From Cruorifilaria tuberocauda (taxonomy: Eukaryota; Nematoda; Chromadorea; Rhabditida; Onchocercidae): a stretch of DNA of 64,000 nucleotides. Position 1 is the first letter of the stretch. Each line of letters begins with the position of its first letter. The position numbers were made by a program, and so were the translations under genes. Of this stretch, positions 52,977-64,000 are shown piece by piece. The DNA lies in contig JABVXU010000239.1 in NCBI GenBank assembly GCA_013365365.1, positions 1-64,000 on the forward strand, read 5' to 3'. Below the pieces are notes generated by a model. It saw only the letters and a program-made list of their open reading frames with translations, searched no databases and had not been told where the DNA came from.

Positions 52977-53412
52977 AAGCGATAATAAAATTTCTAATTA
53001 CAATTATAAAAAGCTTAATTCGATTTTGAACTATAAGCCATGAATGGCATGGTTCTTTTTAAATCCTCAAAACTGAATTAAAAAAAAATGACCACAATTT
53101 CAGACATTTTCCAAAAATTTGATATTTCTTAATAATAACATAGAAGCGTAAAAGAACTAACTTAACTTTGAAAAATAAAAGATATCATTTTTCGTTTTGA
53201 ATTAGTTTGAAGTTTCTATAACTTTTATGAAGTGACACTTCTCAACTATCAATTATCGTTAAAAGTCTTTAAAACTATGCTTGTAATTTCAACTTCAAAG
53301 CGATAAATATATATATATATATGAAAAAAAAAACCATATCATGCATAGCTCATAAAGTTCAAAATCGAATTAAGTTTTTAAAGTTACAATTAGAGGTTTT
53401 TATTATCAGCTT
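52977..53412. mobile_element. MITE-like element with long imperfect inverted repeats
   Basis: The arm at about 52977-53060 and the reverse complement of about 53324-53410 align over some 80 bases with a shared core TTAATTCGATTTTGAAC and matching flanks (GATAATAAAA, TCTAATT, CATGGTT). Identity is roughly three quarters by eye. They bracket a 260-base A+T-rich interior that has no coding frame and includes a TA microsatellite. This is the structure of a non-autonomous inverted-repeat transposon, or simply a long hairpin. No target-site duplication was established. Confidence 0.5.
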
Positions 53413-53816
53413 CATGGAGAGCTTGTTTGATTTCATTTTTTACATATAATTAATGCCACTCTAACTCTCCATGTCTCGTAAATTAATTTGATGCACAACT
53501 CAATGTAAAAGTAATAATTCAGAGTTTTGATATAATCTTCAACTATGCTGTTAATTTCTAGAATTTTTAAAGTTTGAATAATGTTAATAACGATAATTAA
53601 AGAAAAATCGTATTTATTGAAGGCTATTCGTAAACTGTTTACTTTTTTTTTTAATATCTATTTTCTTTATTTTTAACTTTTACTTAATTTCAAGTAATGC
53701 AATTTGAATAAATATATTCGTTTCAAACATCTTTCTATTTATCACTTGTTTTTCAAAATTCTTAAGAACCTTCGCATTTTCTATTGGCTTATAAATTATG
53801 GCTTTCTGTTAAGCAA

Positions 53817-53940
53817 ATTCTAATAAACAACCGTCTTAATCTATGTATTGGGCATATTCATGATAAACAATCGTCTTAGTCGTCCATGTATCGAAGCAAT
53901 TTCTGATAAATAACCTTCTTAATCACCGTAAAATAGCAAC
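53817..53940. repeat. Three diverged tandem units, about 40-43 bases each
   Basis: The motif ATAAACAAYCGTCTTAATC and its variants begin at 53823, 53863 and 53906, each followed by a diverged spacer. The units are direct and head to tail. Confidence 0.65.
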
Positions 53941-55960
53941 AATAAAATTCAAGTGATACAATGCTTCATTTCTTATAGCTTTTCCTCAATAAGCTCATTC
54001 ATTTATTCCTTTTACTCTTTTTTATCTGAAAAAAAATTTTTTCATTTTATTTAGTTTAAATTATTAATTTCCTTTTTTCTCAGTATTATGAAAATCAAAT
54101 TAGTTTAATTATTATTAATGCAATAATATTGCAACTCTTCATCTCGCAAATTATTCGTTATAAAACTAACTTGATCAATGATTCATTGAATTCTCAATAA
54201 ATTACTCAATGAATCAAGTTTATTTATTCAAATTAATCCATCGAGAAACTGTGCTGAAAGAATAACGTTAATGTGCTTTTTACGTATTTTCCGTACGTAA
54301 AAGCTAAATTACGTATTTTCCTGTTCTTTTCTCTGTTCAACGAAGTTATGAGTTTCAAAAGAAAAATTGCATGTACAGTTAAATTAAAATTGAAATGGGA
54401 AAGAAACTTCAATTAATTATACGAATAACATCATTTGGCAAGTAAATTTGGCAGTTTATCCTCAGAAAATTGATTACGATAGGATCATTGATAATTCTTA
54501 TATTTAATTAATCTCTTAGTGATAAAACAATTTCGATATTCCATTCTATTATAATTGTCATAAGCTATCATTTACAATCAGTTTGATAATTGATCGTTAC
54601 TACATGAAATATTTCATTATTCAAATTATTTAAAATTTTTTTCTCTTCTAACAACAGTTGCCATTATGCAATGTTGCTCCAATGATTAATTTTAATCTTT
54701 TTAATGACAATCAATGATTGTTACTTTCAGAGAAACAGAACCAACTTTTTTTGCTTCTTATCAGTATAAGCTCAAAAAATCACTCAAGAGTTTCTTTCAA
54801 ATTCAATTACTTTTATTCGTTTAATAATTTACTATCATTTTCATTCAGTTCATTAAGCATTCACCAATGCTTCCTTTTTAAAGTGACTCTTTTAAATCAA
54901 GAGCACTTATTATTTTAGAATTTATTCTTTTAGCTTGTGATCTTATTCATGATAAATCATATATTCATATTTCATTTCTTTTTGTAACTAAATTTATTTC
55001 TTTCATACGATCTCATTTGTAACAAAAAAAATTCCTTTTAGCAGAATAAAGCATCAGGTCATTCGTTTCTTGAAGCGAAATTTCATTTTTTTTTAATTTC
55101 AACTTTTTAAACGAAAAAACGGAAAACTTTAGGATCATTTTTGTACAGAATAATATCGTAAAAAAGCAAATGATATTTTCTTTTTTTTTCTTGAAAAAAA
55201 TCATGATTTTAATGTATGATAAAAAAATTGCTTCATAAATTAACAGAAGAATGATTGATAATTTTTATTTGATCATTGAAGTGAAAATTTTTCAATAATG
55301 AAATGCACAAAAAATATTTTAAATGATAAATTAAATATCAAATTAAACAGGCATATTTTGTTAATAATTTATTGTTCAGTTTATGACGCATTACTTGAGC
55401 TTGTTTGGATACAATTTTCAACTACAAATTTGAAATTCATATTGGATAACATGTCAATATCCAATGAGGTAATCAATATATTAGTTATCAAAATTTATCA
55501 GTAGTTATTATTTGAATCATCAGTGTTTCACAGTTTGGAAGAATTTCGCTTGATGATGATTTTCAAATATAACGTTTCACTGTTACTGACAAAAATTATA
55601 GTCAATTTCCTTCTCGTAAATCTGAAACAGTCATTCTCGCTGTTTGTTAGTTAACGTGACGGATAGAAACGCCTTACGCCTGATATTGATAGTTGAATTC
55701 TTCAGATTGATTTCATTCATTTCCTTTTAATTAGACAAACGCGACCTTTTTTCATTATTCTTCAGGGAACTCAGTTACGCCTTAGCCAGAAGAGGTCAAT
55801 TGATTCTTGTCTTCCAAATCAAAAGGGCCAAAAAAGATCATGAGGCATTTAGTACGAGAAGCCAATGCTAATAAAGAAGAGCTAGATTATCAATTTTATC
55901 TATTGTACAAAATGACCGATAAACCAATGGTGAATAAGGGAATAGCTAAATTATCAGTAA

Positions 55961-56497
55961 ATCAGTAAAAAATCGGTAAAAATAGATAAAAAATCAGTTA
56001 AAAAACTAATATTATCAGTGATATTCATTATATCGCTGATAGCATTCCTTAACTTTCCTGTAGCAGGCAATCAGTATCAAGCAAAGATTATTAATCAGTT
56101 GAGATATGATCAAAGCGTTGCGCAATCACTTGATAGATATAAAAAATTAAGTGCCAATTATTCCTCTGGTAAAACTTTTCATTGCAAGAAACTGTATTTA
56201 GCAAAATCTGTGATTACCTATCTGGCTATAATTGATGAAATTAATTGCAGCCAAGAATCAACTTGACATATATATACAACGAGTCAATTTGATATATTAA
56301 CCAGTGATCATGTGATAACACATCGGTGTTAAAAATAAAAGGTACTTGATGTAAGAGATTAATACTGAACTAAGATGTAGTAAAGCATGCACTCTCATTT
56401 CATCGATAGAATTTCTGCAAGAGATAAGGTGCTATGATTACATGAAAATATGTTATTATAGAATTTCTTGGTTTTCCTGTTCCAAACAGAAGAGCAA
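55961..56497. other. Stretch before the receptor pseudogene with a weak open frame
   Basis: A frame open from about 55970 to 56266 reads as Lys-rich residues, a hydrophobic segment (LILSVIFIISLIAFL) and a polar tail. It resembles a signal-anchor protein, but no ATG begins it in frame near the start and it lies in ATCAGTAAA-like short repeats. I cannot assign it; it may be a remnant of the receptor cluster or chance. Confidence 0.25.
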
Positions 56498-58552
56498 ATG
56501 CTATTGGAAATCAATTATATTTTACGTAGGTATAGATACTTCGTTATGGGTCCAATGCTTATAGTGTTCAACATTCCCGTCTTTTTTATTGTGATCATGC
56601 TTACAGCACTCAGGTTAACGATTTATATCAGAAAGATATCATGAAAAAAGCGTTAATTAACGATTTCATCAGATAATTTCAAAGAATAAAAAATAAGCAA
56701 CTTAAATTAGGAAGATGGAAAATCACTTTTAAAAAAGCACATGAAAATGGTATTTCAGAGAGACATATACAGTTATTGCTACTGTATTCCTCAACAATGG
56801 ATTTACCGGAATCGGTGTAATATTACTGGGGATGAAACGAATAATCAATTTTAGTGGTGAAAAATTAATAAGTCATCGCGAATGCGCGCTAACTGTTTAT
56901 TAATTTTTCCGGAATTTCCTTATCTGATCAGATTTCTGTTAATTAAATCAAAATATTGAAAATGCACTAAAGTTTAAAGGGAAATACGCCTGTAAAAATG
57001 AATCTTAGATAATTTCAGGTACTCATTCTTCCTCTAGCAGGATTTATTCTGAGTGGAATAAGTTTGTTGATGAATAGTGCGGAAAGATGCTTGTTGTAGC
57101 ATTTCCAATGTATTATTATACGAATAATTTATTCATTAATTGCTGCACAGTATTTGATTACTTTCATTGCGTAATTTGTATCGTAATTGAGAGTTTAATA
57201 GAATCACCTCGTTATATATCTAGTTATGCATGTAAGTAATAATAATTAAATTTATTACTTTAAACGTACAGTTTAAATAGTACAGTTTACGTATAGTTTA
57301 TTTCTAATTGTTAGCATAGTTACCGTAGTTAAGTTCTTTTCAGGTGAAATTCTTTATCTGAAAAAATAACTTTTTCAGACAACAAATCGTATATGCGCCT
57401 AATTTTTATAAAGCAGTACTAATAATGGCCAGCATTGTTTATTCTTATGATCATTGTTGTCGTCATCTTGAAAAAGTATGGTTTGGAAAATTTATTACAG
57501 TAATTCGTTAATGATTAAATTTAAATTCTATCGACATTCTACAACAGGAATATATAAAGCTAACTAATTATGAAACTGTCAAGTGATACTAGAAATTGAA
57601 AGTAATCCTAGCATTAACTGACATGAACAGATAAACAAAATCAAACATAGTATGAACAAGCATACAGCGACACAAAAGGAATATATCCGTTCTAATCAAT
57701 TATTATTTTTTCACCTGCTTTACATTGCATAAAAATTTCTGTAATATTAAATTTAAATTGAAATCAAATTTTAATCATATAAATTTTACTCTTAGGAAAT
57801 TTGGTGAACACTTCCTTTCACATAATTCGCATTATTGCGACTTATCACATTTTCTCAAGAATCAGAAGCGATACACTCACAGGGCGATAACATCTTGCTC
57901 CCTTACATTTCGTAAGTTTCTAGCCTTCATTCGTCGTCAAATATTACTCTTAGTTTGCAGTGAACTTCTAAGATACTAATATCGCCTGATGAGGCAAGAA
58001 TGATACTTGCGTTGTTTCATTTGGATTACTTATATTTATTCTTCAGTTTTCGCAGATTCTACAAGACAGTTATGATGAAGGCAAAGTTTTTTTTTTCAAT
58101 AAAAGCGAAATAATGCTATTCCTCAACATTTTATGATACACTTTGTGAGTTTCTACAGTCAAATTTCTGGGACAATTTTTAGCAAGGCCAAGTTTTTTTC
58201 AATAATAACAATAAAATAATAGTATTTCTCGAATCTTAAAGATATGTTTTTCTACTTCTTAAATACTCAGATGACTAAACGCCTACGGTAAACACCGTAC
58301 CTGAATCTTTTAGTTTACAGTTCTTACTGTGGCACCAGCAACTGTGGAATATATTTACATGACGAATTCTTTTGCAGAATCACAGATCATCGTAATACGC
58401 TGCGTATATTTACGCTTACTGAATTCCTTCAAATGGTGACAATATTTTTGTACCGTCAAAAAGAAATGCGATATGCTGCAATTCAATGCTTTAAATCCCT
58501 ATTTTGTAAACAAAACAACATGTCCAACCGATCGTTGATTTTGAATGAATAA
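56498..58552 (+). pseudogene. Decayed seven-transmembrane receptor, paralogue of the gene at 61028-62950
   Basis: All six exons of the intact gene have recognisable counterparts: 56498-56613, 56759-56894, 57019-57231, 57379-57475, 57796-57911 and 58321-58552. Exons 2 and 5 have the same length as in the intact copy (136 and 116 bases), and splice borders are kept. Exon 3 is 14 bases shorter, with a one-base loss after GCGGAAAGA that leads into a TAG, an 11-base loss, and further one-base losses. Exon 4 lacks 14 bases. Exon 6 has a one-base loss that makes a TGA after NSFKW. The 5' part before residue 15 or so of the intact protein is not aligned. It therefore cannot encode a full receptor. 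The divergence looks moderate, suggesting an old local duplication. Confidence 0.85.
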
Positions 58553-61020
58553 ATCAAATCATTTTCTGCTTGAAAGAAGCTGTTTTCTTATCATTCCATA
58601 CTTAGTTATTGTAGAAATAACACTGTACATTGTTTGCTTATAACTTGAAAGCATCTTAAAGGATTTTTCTGGATTCTTCGTTGATACAACATCCCAAGTA
58701 ACTGACTGTTTCAGTATTCTCCTCAAGATTATATAATTTAAACTAAATATCAGTTATTATTTGTTTTCCCTTTTTCTATTTCTCTTGGCCAAACTTCTGG
58801 AATACGGCTTTATAGCAATGAATAAACGGTACCTGATGTTTATCTATAATCAGTCATATGTAATTAGAATTTTTTAAGGTAATGAATCGGAAACTAACTC
58901 ACATTTTCTACAGTTAAATCTGAGCTAACTAATCTATTCAACACATTCAACACAGCATAAAAACACATACTTTTGAAAAGACACATCCATGCAGAAGCAC
59001 ATCACGCTCAAAAAACAATTCATTCCGAAGCATATCAGACGTGCGAAAAGATACATCCATCAGAATATGCATTGTTCTGTTTGATTCTGAATTGATTCAG
59101 AATGCACAAAACAACGGCACATCCATTAAAAAGAAAAGGATAAGCTATTTATTTTTTAACAGTAATAATATAAATAAGTTTTAGCTAATTATAGTAAGAA
59201 AAGCCTTATAAAGCGCCGACTTAAAACAAATCAAATATCAATCTTATTGGAGCAGGTAGTTCAATCATACTGGAATATAATTCAGCTTCATGAAGTTTTG
59301 TCACTATATTGACTACTTAACATATATCACCTAATCTTGACGATAATTTTCTTGATCATGCTAATAAAATATTGAGCAAAAATTTTCTCAGATTCCTTTT
59401 ATTGTTTCCAGTCCTTCTGTGTTTCTTAGAAAATATCGGGTTAGTGATGAATCGAAAATTACAAACGTCATTTTCGGTAAGCTAAATAGTTCATTGATAA
59501 TTTTTCCAAAACCTGACATGTATTATCGGCATTTTGCCAAGACAATAGAAGCCTGATATTTTCTTTCCTACTTTTGGTTGCATTAATAATAAATGAATTT
59601 TAGAGAATTTGAATTATATGAAACAATGACAGAAATTTCATATCAGAATAACTGTGTAATCCAAGCAAAAATGTGAAATTAATTAAATCATTTGAGATAA
59701 ATGAAAATTAAGTATGCGAATTTATTGATTTTATGAATTTGAATCTCAATAAATTGTTTAATCAATTTTGATATGACCTCGAAAACCTTCCGAGCTATGA
59801 AATCAAATCTGTTTGCTCGTATATCTGCCATTTCCATAAAGCAATCAAATTAATTGCTTCAATTGATGAGCGATTACTTCTTCTAATCACCAGTGAGCTT
59901 ATTAAGTAAGAGATGTTGATGACAAAATAAATTATTACACTTTCGAAGTCAGGCTTTATATTTTGATAACTTTTGATGTCATCTCTTATTTGTGATCACT
60001 AAATCATGAAAATATATGACAGTAGAGAGAGTTAATTGTGATGACAAAAAAAAAAAATTTTATTTGTGCAAATTTTAACCTGATATTTAGCTGAATCCTT
60101 TATTTATGTAAAAGCGTTTCATTTTCGTGTTTGTATAATTCATGAATTTGTTATAACTTACAATTTAATTCTTTGATATCAATAAATGAACTTTTGTGAA
60201 ACGAATCATGGAATTTGATCAAAGCGCAATAATAAATAAGATTATAAGAATTTGATTGTGCGAATAACTGTTGATTTAAATACTTATAAAAAAACTTTCA
60301 CAAATATCGGCGTGATAATATTGTGATAATAATATTTGCTTAAATATGCCGTACGAATTATTTCTAATATTGTTAAATTTCAGATAAAATTTGTACAGTT
60401 CGAGTCGTTCATTGTCTAAATAATTTAGCGTCAATTCAAATTTATTCAAAACCTTCATAAATTACTCTTCATCTATCACACTGGTGCTTCTTTATTAATT
60501 ACAACAATTCTATTTAGTGGACTGGATGATTGCTTTAAAAATAATAATTCTGAATATAAAAATATAATACTTCTCATAGAAATTATTTATCATTCAAGAT
60601 ACATAAAGCAAGAAATGTAAATAGGAAAACGTCTAAAAAAATTTTTTTTTCAAGTTTAAAAGCGTACTAAAAACATAAGGCAAGTGATTCAATTTAAATG
60701 CAGAAAGCTATGTCAGCATTTAATACAAGTTTTTAATAACTGTTCGTGTCATTTGAATGCACGAAAGGGATTTGAAATTTTTTGTTTACTCTTGACTTCA
60801 AATGAGTCAGACGTTCCTTAATGTAATATTTACTATTTAGATTAAATATTGTACTGTTCTGGATGTCGCTCTGGATGAATATTCTATTTCTGATCAGCAA
60901 CTTAATTCAGACGAATAAATTATCTTATAGATCGACTGTATATAGTCGCTACTGATATGATCATTCAATTTAAAAATCACTCCTTCGGCTGCAACTTTTC
61001 GTGCATTTGAATTGATCTAT
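58553..61020. other. Spacer between the receptor pseudogene and its intact paralogue
   Basis: No gene seen. Three ACATCCAT-centred units recur at 58983, 59053 and 59119 (spacing 66-70 bases) as a diverged tandem repeat. The rest is A+T-rich sequence with a few long homopurine/homopyrimidine A or T runs. Confidence 0.5.
58975..59130. repeat. Diverged tandem repeat around GAAAAGAYACATCCAT
   Basis: Three units share ACATCCAT; the first two also share GAAAAGA just before it and an AGAAGCACAT/AGAATATGCAT-like segment after it. Period is about 66-70 bases. Confidence 0.5.
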
Positions 61021-61027
61021 TGTACAG
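61021..61027 (+). promoter_or_regulatory. Candidate splice acceptor just before the receptor start codon
   Basis: TTGTACAG ends directly before the ATG at 61028, compatible with spliced-leader addition or with an unseen upstream exon. Confidence 0.35.
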
Positions 61028-62950
61028 ATGTGTGATAATTTAAGTGTTAACATCATTGCAAATAAAGAAGAATTGGTACTAATAGAAATCAATTATATTT
61101 TACGTACGTATGCATATTTGGCTGTCGGTTCAATGCTTGTGATGTTAAACATTTCCGTCTTTTTATTTGTGATAACGCGTAAAGCACTCAGGTAAATCAA
61201 CTTATATTAATACGTAATTGTATAATAAGCACACCTTATCAATAGTTTACCGATTGGTTTCACTGGAAATTTTCGTCGAATAAAATTAAATATTTCAAAT
61301 TATCAATTCGAATTTGTGAAAAATCACTTCAAAAAAGTATACGGAAACAAATAATTTAGGAACACTTACGCTGTTATTGCTGCAACATTTCTGAACAGTG
61401 GATTTACTGGAATTGGTATAGTATTATTGGGAATGAAACGATTAATCCATCATGATAATGGAAAATTGATAAGTCATCATGAATGCGTGCTAAGTGTTTG
61501 TTCATTTTCCATAATTCCTTATTGTTTTATTATAAAAAATCAAATTAAAATTATTGCAAATGCAAAAAATTTTAAAAGGAAGATCACAAGAAAAAAATTG
61601 TGCTGTGAACAATTTCAGATATCCATTCTTCTTCTAACAGTTCTTTGTCTGAATGGAATAAGCTTATTGATGAATAGTGCGGAAAGACTTTTTGTTGTGG
61701 CAATTCCAATATATTATTATACTCATAATATACGAATAAGTTATTCATTAATTGCTGCACAATATTTGATTACTTTCACTGCGGTAATTTGTACTGCAAT
61801 TGCGAGCTTAATTGAATCACCTCGATACATCGATGATTTCTGCATGTTAGTAATGACAGTTAAATTCATTATCTTAAACTTATTTCTAACTCTATCGTTT
61901 ATCAAAATAGCGACCAAAATTAAACAGTATTCAAAATGAGATTTCTTATTCTCAAAAAATTTACAAGATGAATTCCTTCAGGCTACAAAGCATATATTCA
62001 GCTCGCTTTTACAAAACCGTACTACTAATATCCAGTTTTGCTTCATTTCTGAGTGCTATTCTTATGATCGTTGTTGTTGTTGTCTTGAAAAAGTATGGTT
62101 TGAAAAATTTTCATACTACTCTTTATTGTTTTTATTTTATAATAGGAATAGTAGAACACTTGATAATGAAATTGTAATATAGATGATGAAACCGCTTATT
62201 TTACAGTAGGAATAATAGAACTATCTGATAATGAAACCACCAGACAGTACCACAAATTGAAAAAAATTTTATCATCTACTGATATCAGTCAACAGACAAA
62301 ACAAAATATGCAAAGGTAAATGCAACGATGCGAAACAAATATATCCATTCTGTTATTTTCTTTTGTCCTTTAGGTTATGTGAAAATTTCTATAAGTTTAA
62401 AATTTGAATATTACTTGAATCATATCAATATCGCTCGATTTTAGGAAATTTGGTGAGCAGTTTCTTTCAAATAATTCATATAATCGCGACTTATCACACT
62501 TTCTCAAGAATCAGAAGCAGTTCACTCAAACGGCAATAATCTCTTCTTGCCTTACATTTTGTAAGTTTCTTTTATAAGTGTAAGTACAAACGGATTCCTT
62601 TTTCAAAATCCAGTTAGCCAAATGACTCTGGAAAGTCTCACCTTAACCTACCACATAACAATAAGCTTCATACTTTCCTACCGTGTTCATTTATCCTTAC
62701 TTATTTTCCAGTTCTTGTCGTTGTACCATCAACCGTGGAATTCGTTTATGTCATGGATGCCTCCATAGACGCGAAAACCATTCTGATGATTTGCGTGTAT
62801 TTGCGGCTATTTAATTCCTTCAATATAGTGATGATATTTTTATATCGTCAAAGAGATTTTCGGTACGCTGTATTTCAGTGTTTCAAAAATCTGTTCTGCA
62901 ATCGGAAACAACATATTCAACCCGTTGTAGTCGCTGGTTTTGGAGAATAA
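61028..62950 (+). CDS. Nematode seven-transmembrane G-protein-coupled receptor (chemoreceptor-like)
   Basis: Probably a plasma-membrane chemosensory or peptide-type receptor. Six exons join in phase: 61028-61191, 61360-61495, 61619-61845, 61982-62092, 62445-62560 and 62712-62950, giving 330 residues, the usual size for such receptors. Predicted helices: TM1 about 27-50, TM2 57-78, TM3 101-125, TM4 140-163, TM5 182-210, TM6 245-268, TM7 275-297. Features seen: a cysteine at 97 before TM3 (the conserved disulfide Cys), a DRY-like E122-R123 at the inner end of TM3, and YRQRDFR after TM7, as in rhodopsin-like receptors. Intron 2 (61496-61618) is open in this copy and could be read through, but the pseudogene has stops at the equivalent place, so I treat it as an intron. 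An SRSX-type family is likely; the ligand is unknown. Confidence 0.82.
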
Positions 62951-64000
62951 AGACAACAAATCATTTTTTATTTTAAACAAACTGCTTTATCATGTTTATT
63001 CCTCATATAATTTTATAAATTTATATTTTTACTTAAATCTGTTAATGAAAGAAAACGTATTTTTTTGTCAGCTGAAATCCTCAAATTGCGTGCTATACGT
63101 CTTAAATATTGAATATTTACACTACAGCACCTCCTGCGTAACGACTGTATGTTAATCACAACTGCCATAAAATTCGACATATGCAGGAGCTCTCTATACT
63201 CCTAATCTCTAGTAATTCAACTACAATCTTCCCCTTTTTTTCAACATTTGTTGAAATAGCAGTTGAAGTATTTGAGAATAATACAAAATAAATGGTAAAA
63301 TCTACCAATAGTTCATCAATTTAACTACCTTTTCAGTTTTCGAGTATTTTTGACTTAAATTTCACGAAAATTTCGTCTTCTAATATTTTTATCTTTTCTT
63401 TTTCTGTCCACTCATAAATTTCCTTTTTTTATAATACAGCTGACTAACAGGATGAAAATGTGGAGTATAATTCCTTAGTTGAAACCCTCCATAATGATAT
63501 GAAGAAATATATTTGAATTCTTTGTTTAGAATTGTATGATTTTCAAGATATTTGTACTCGGCTCTTCTTCGTAAACAGCTTGTTCGGCAAGAACCAGTAA
63601 CATACCAAAATGTTAAGCATGATTTTACTGCTTCTTTTTCTTTAATAGAGTGAATAATGTTAATAAACATTAGACTTATAGATTGACGAAAACTCTTGAC
63701 GTAATCTATAAATATATTGTACCAAATTATGGAGAACAGTATTACATTGAGAACTTAATGATGAACTGTACTTTGATAAGAAGATAAGTACCACAAATAC
63801 TGAAAACAGTATCGTAACAATCTAGAATATGTGTAGAAAAGATTGGAATTGAAGAATCTGATTAAATCGTATGTTATACAGGCTTCAAGCATAACCAGTA
63901 AGTACATTGAAAAAGTGAAAAACCTCTTCATAATTATACACTCCAATATTTGTAGCGCAAACGCTACAGAGAACTGGATGAAATAAATCTTCTTTCGGAA
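62951..64000. other. 3' flank of the receptor with weak minus-strand coding hints
   Basis: No supported gene. On the minus strand a signal-peptide-like start at about 63931 (MKRFFTFSMYLLVMLEACI) and an open stretch at 63670-63389 containing a Cys/Arg cluster (SCRTSCLRRRAEYKY) could be exons of a small secreted protein, but I found no convincing join between them. Confidence 0.35.

Larger units (their letters stand above)
50397..55960. other. Gene-poor A+T-rich region with a MITE-like element and a minisatellite
   Basis: No gene could be supported over 5.5 kb. Very A+T-rich, short frames only. It holds the inverted repeat at 52977-53412 and the tandem repeat at 53817-53940. A stretch at 55765-55835 begins after a good TTCTTCAG acceptor and stays open for 25 codons (Arg/Lys/Ser-rich, ending KRS), but I could not link it to other exons. 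Confidence 0.5.

Noticed and set aside
1..64000. tRNA genes, CRISPR arrays, bacterial operons and complete autonomous transposons
   Set aside because: No tRNA-like box B arms, spaced repeats, bacterial gene structure, transposase or reverse-transcriptase motifs were seen; covariance-model and profile searches could still find diverged cases.

Overview
The window looks like nuclear DNA of a nematode. It is strongly A+T-rich by eye, its genes are cut by phase-consistent GT-AG introns, it carries an exact 22-nt copy of the nematode spliced-leader SL1 sequence followed by a splice donor, and it holds a nematode-style seven-transmembrane receptor gene beside a decayed paralogue. Intron sizes (about 60-750 nt), wide gene spacing and rich microsatellites suggest a parasitic lineage such as a spirurid/filarial clade rather than Caenorhabditis. 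That placement is inference.

Layout. (1) 1 to about 31,850: no gene could be supported. This gene desert (or intergenic/giant-intron DNA) is studded with GA/CT, CA and TATA tracts, with a few G+C-richer islands. (2) 31,983-35,540, minus strand: a 12-exon ALG6 homologue (ER alpha-1,3-glucosyltransferase of N-glycan assembly). (3) 36,179-37,872, minus strand: a four-exon gene for a 197-residue protein I do not recognise, 0.64 kb upstream of ALG6 on the same strand. (4) 42,105-45,244, plus strand: a complete ten-exon RAD23 (UBL, UBA1, XPC-binding, UBA2). (5) 46,910-49,693, plus strand: a complete six-exon COA7 (Sel1-repeat, mitochondrial intermembrane-space assembly factor). (6) 50,269 to about 50,396, plus strand: an SL1 spliced-leader RNA gene or pseudogene, alone and without a canonical Sm site. 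(7) 50.4-56.4 kb: gene-poor, with a MITE-like inverted repeat and a small minisatellite. (8) 56,498-58,552: a frameshifted receptor pseudogene. (9) 61,028-62,950: its apparently intact six-exon paralogue of 330 residues. (10) The last kilobase has only weak coding hints on the minus strand.

The protein genes are unrelated housekeeping functions (N-glycosylation, protein quality control/DNA repair, cytochrome oxidase assembly) plus a small chemoreceptor-like cluster. The SL1 locus is the most unusual element. Its product would normally donate the 5' leader to messages, and several genes here have a splice acceptor just before the start codon. Exon joins were worked out by hand from splice sites, codon phase and remembered family sequences; no alignment or expression data were available.
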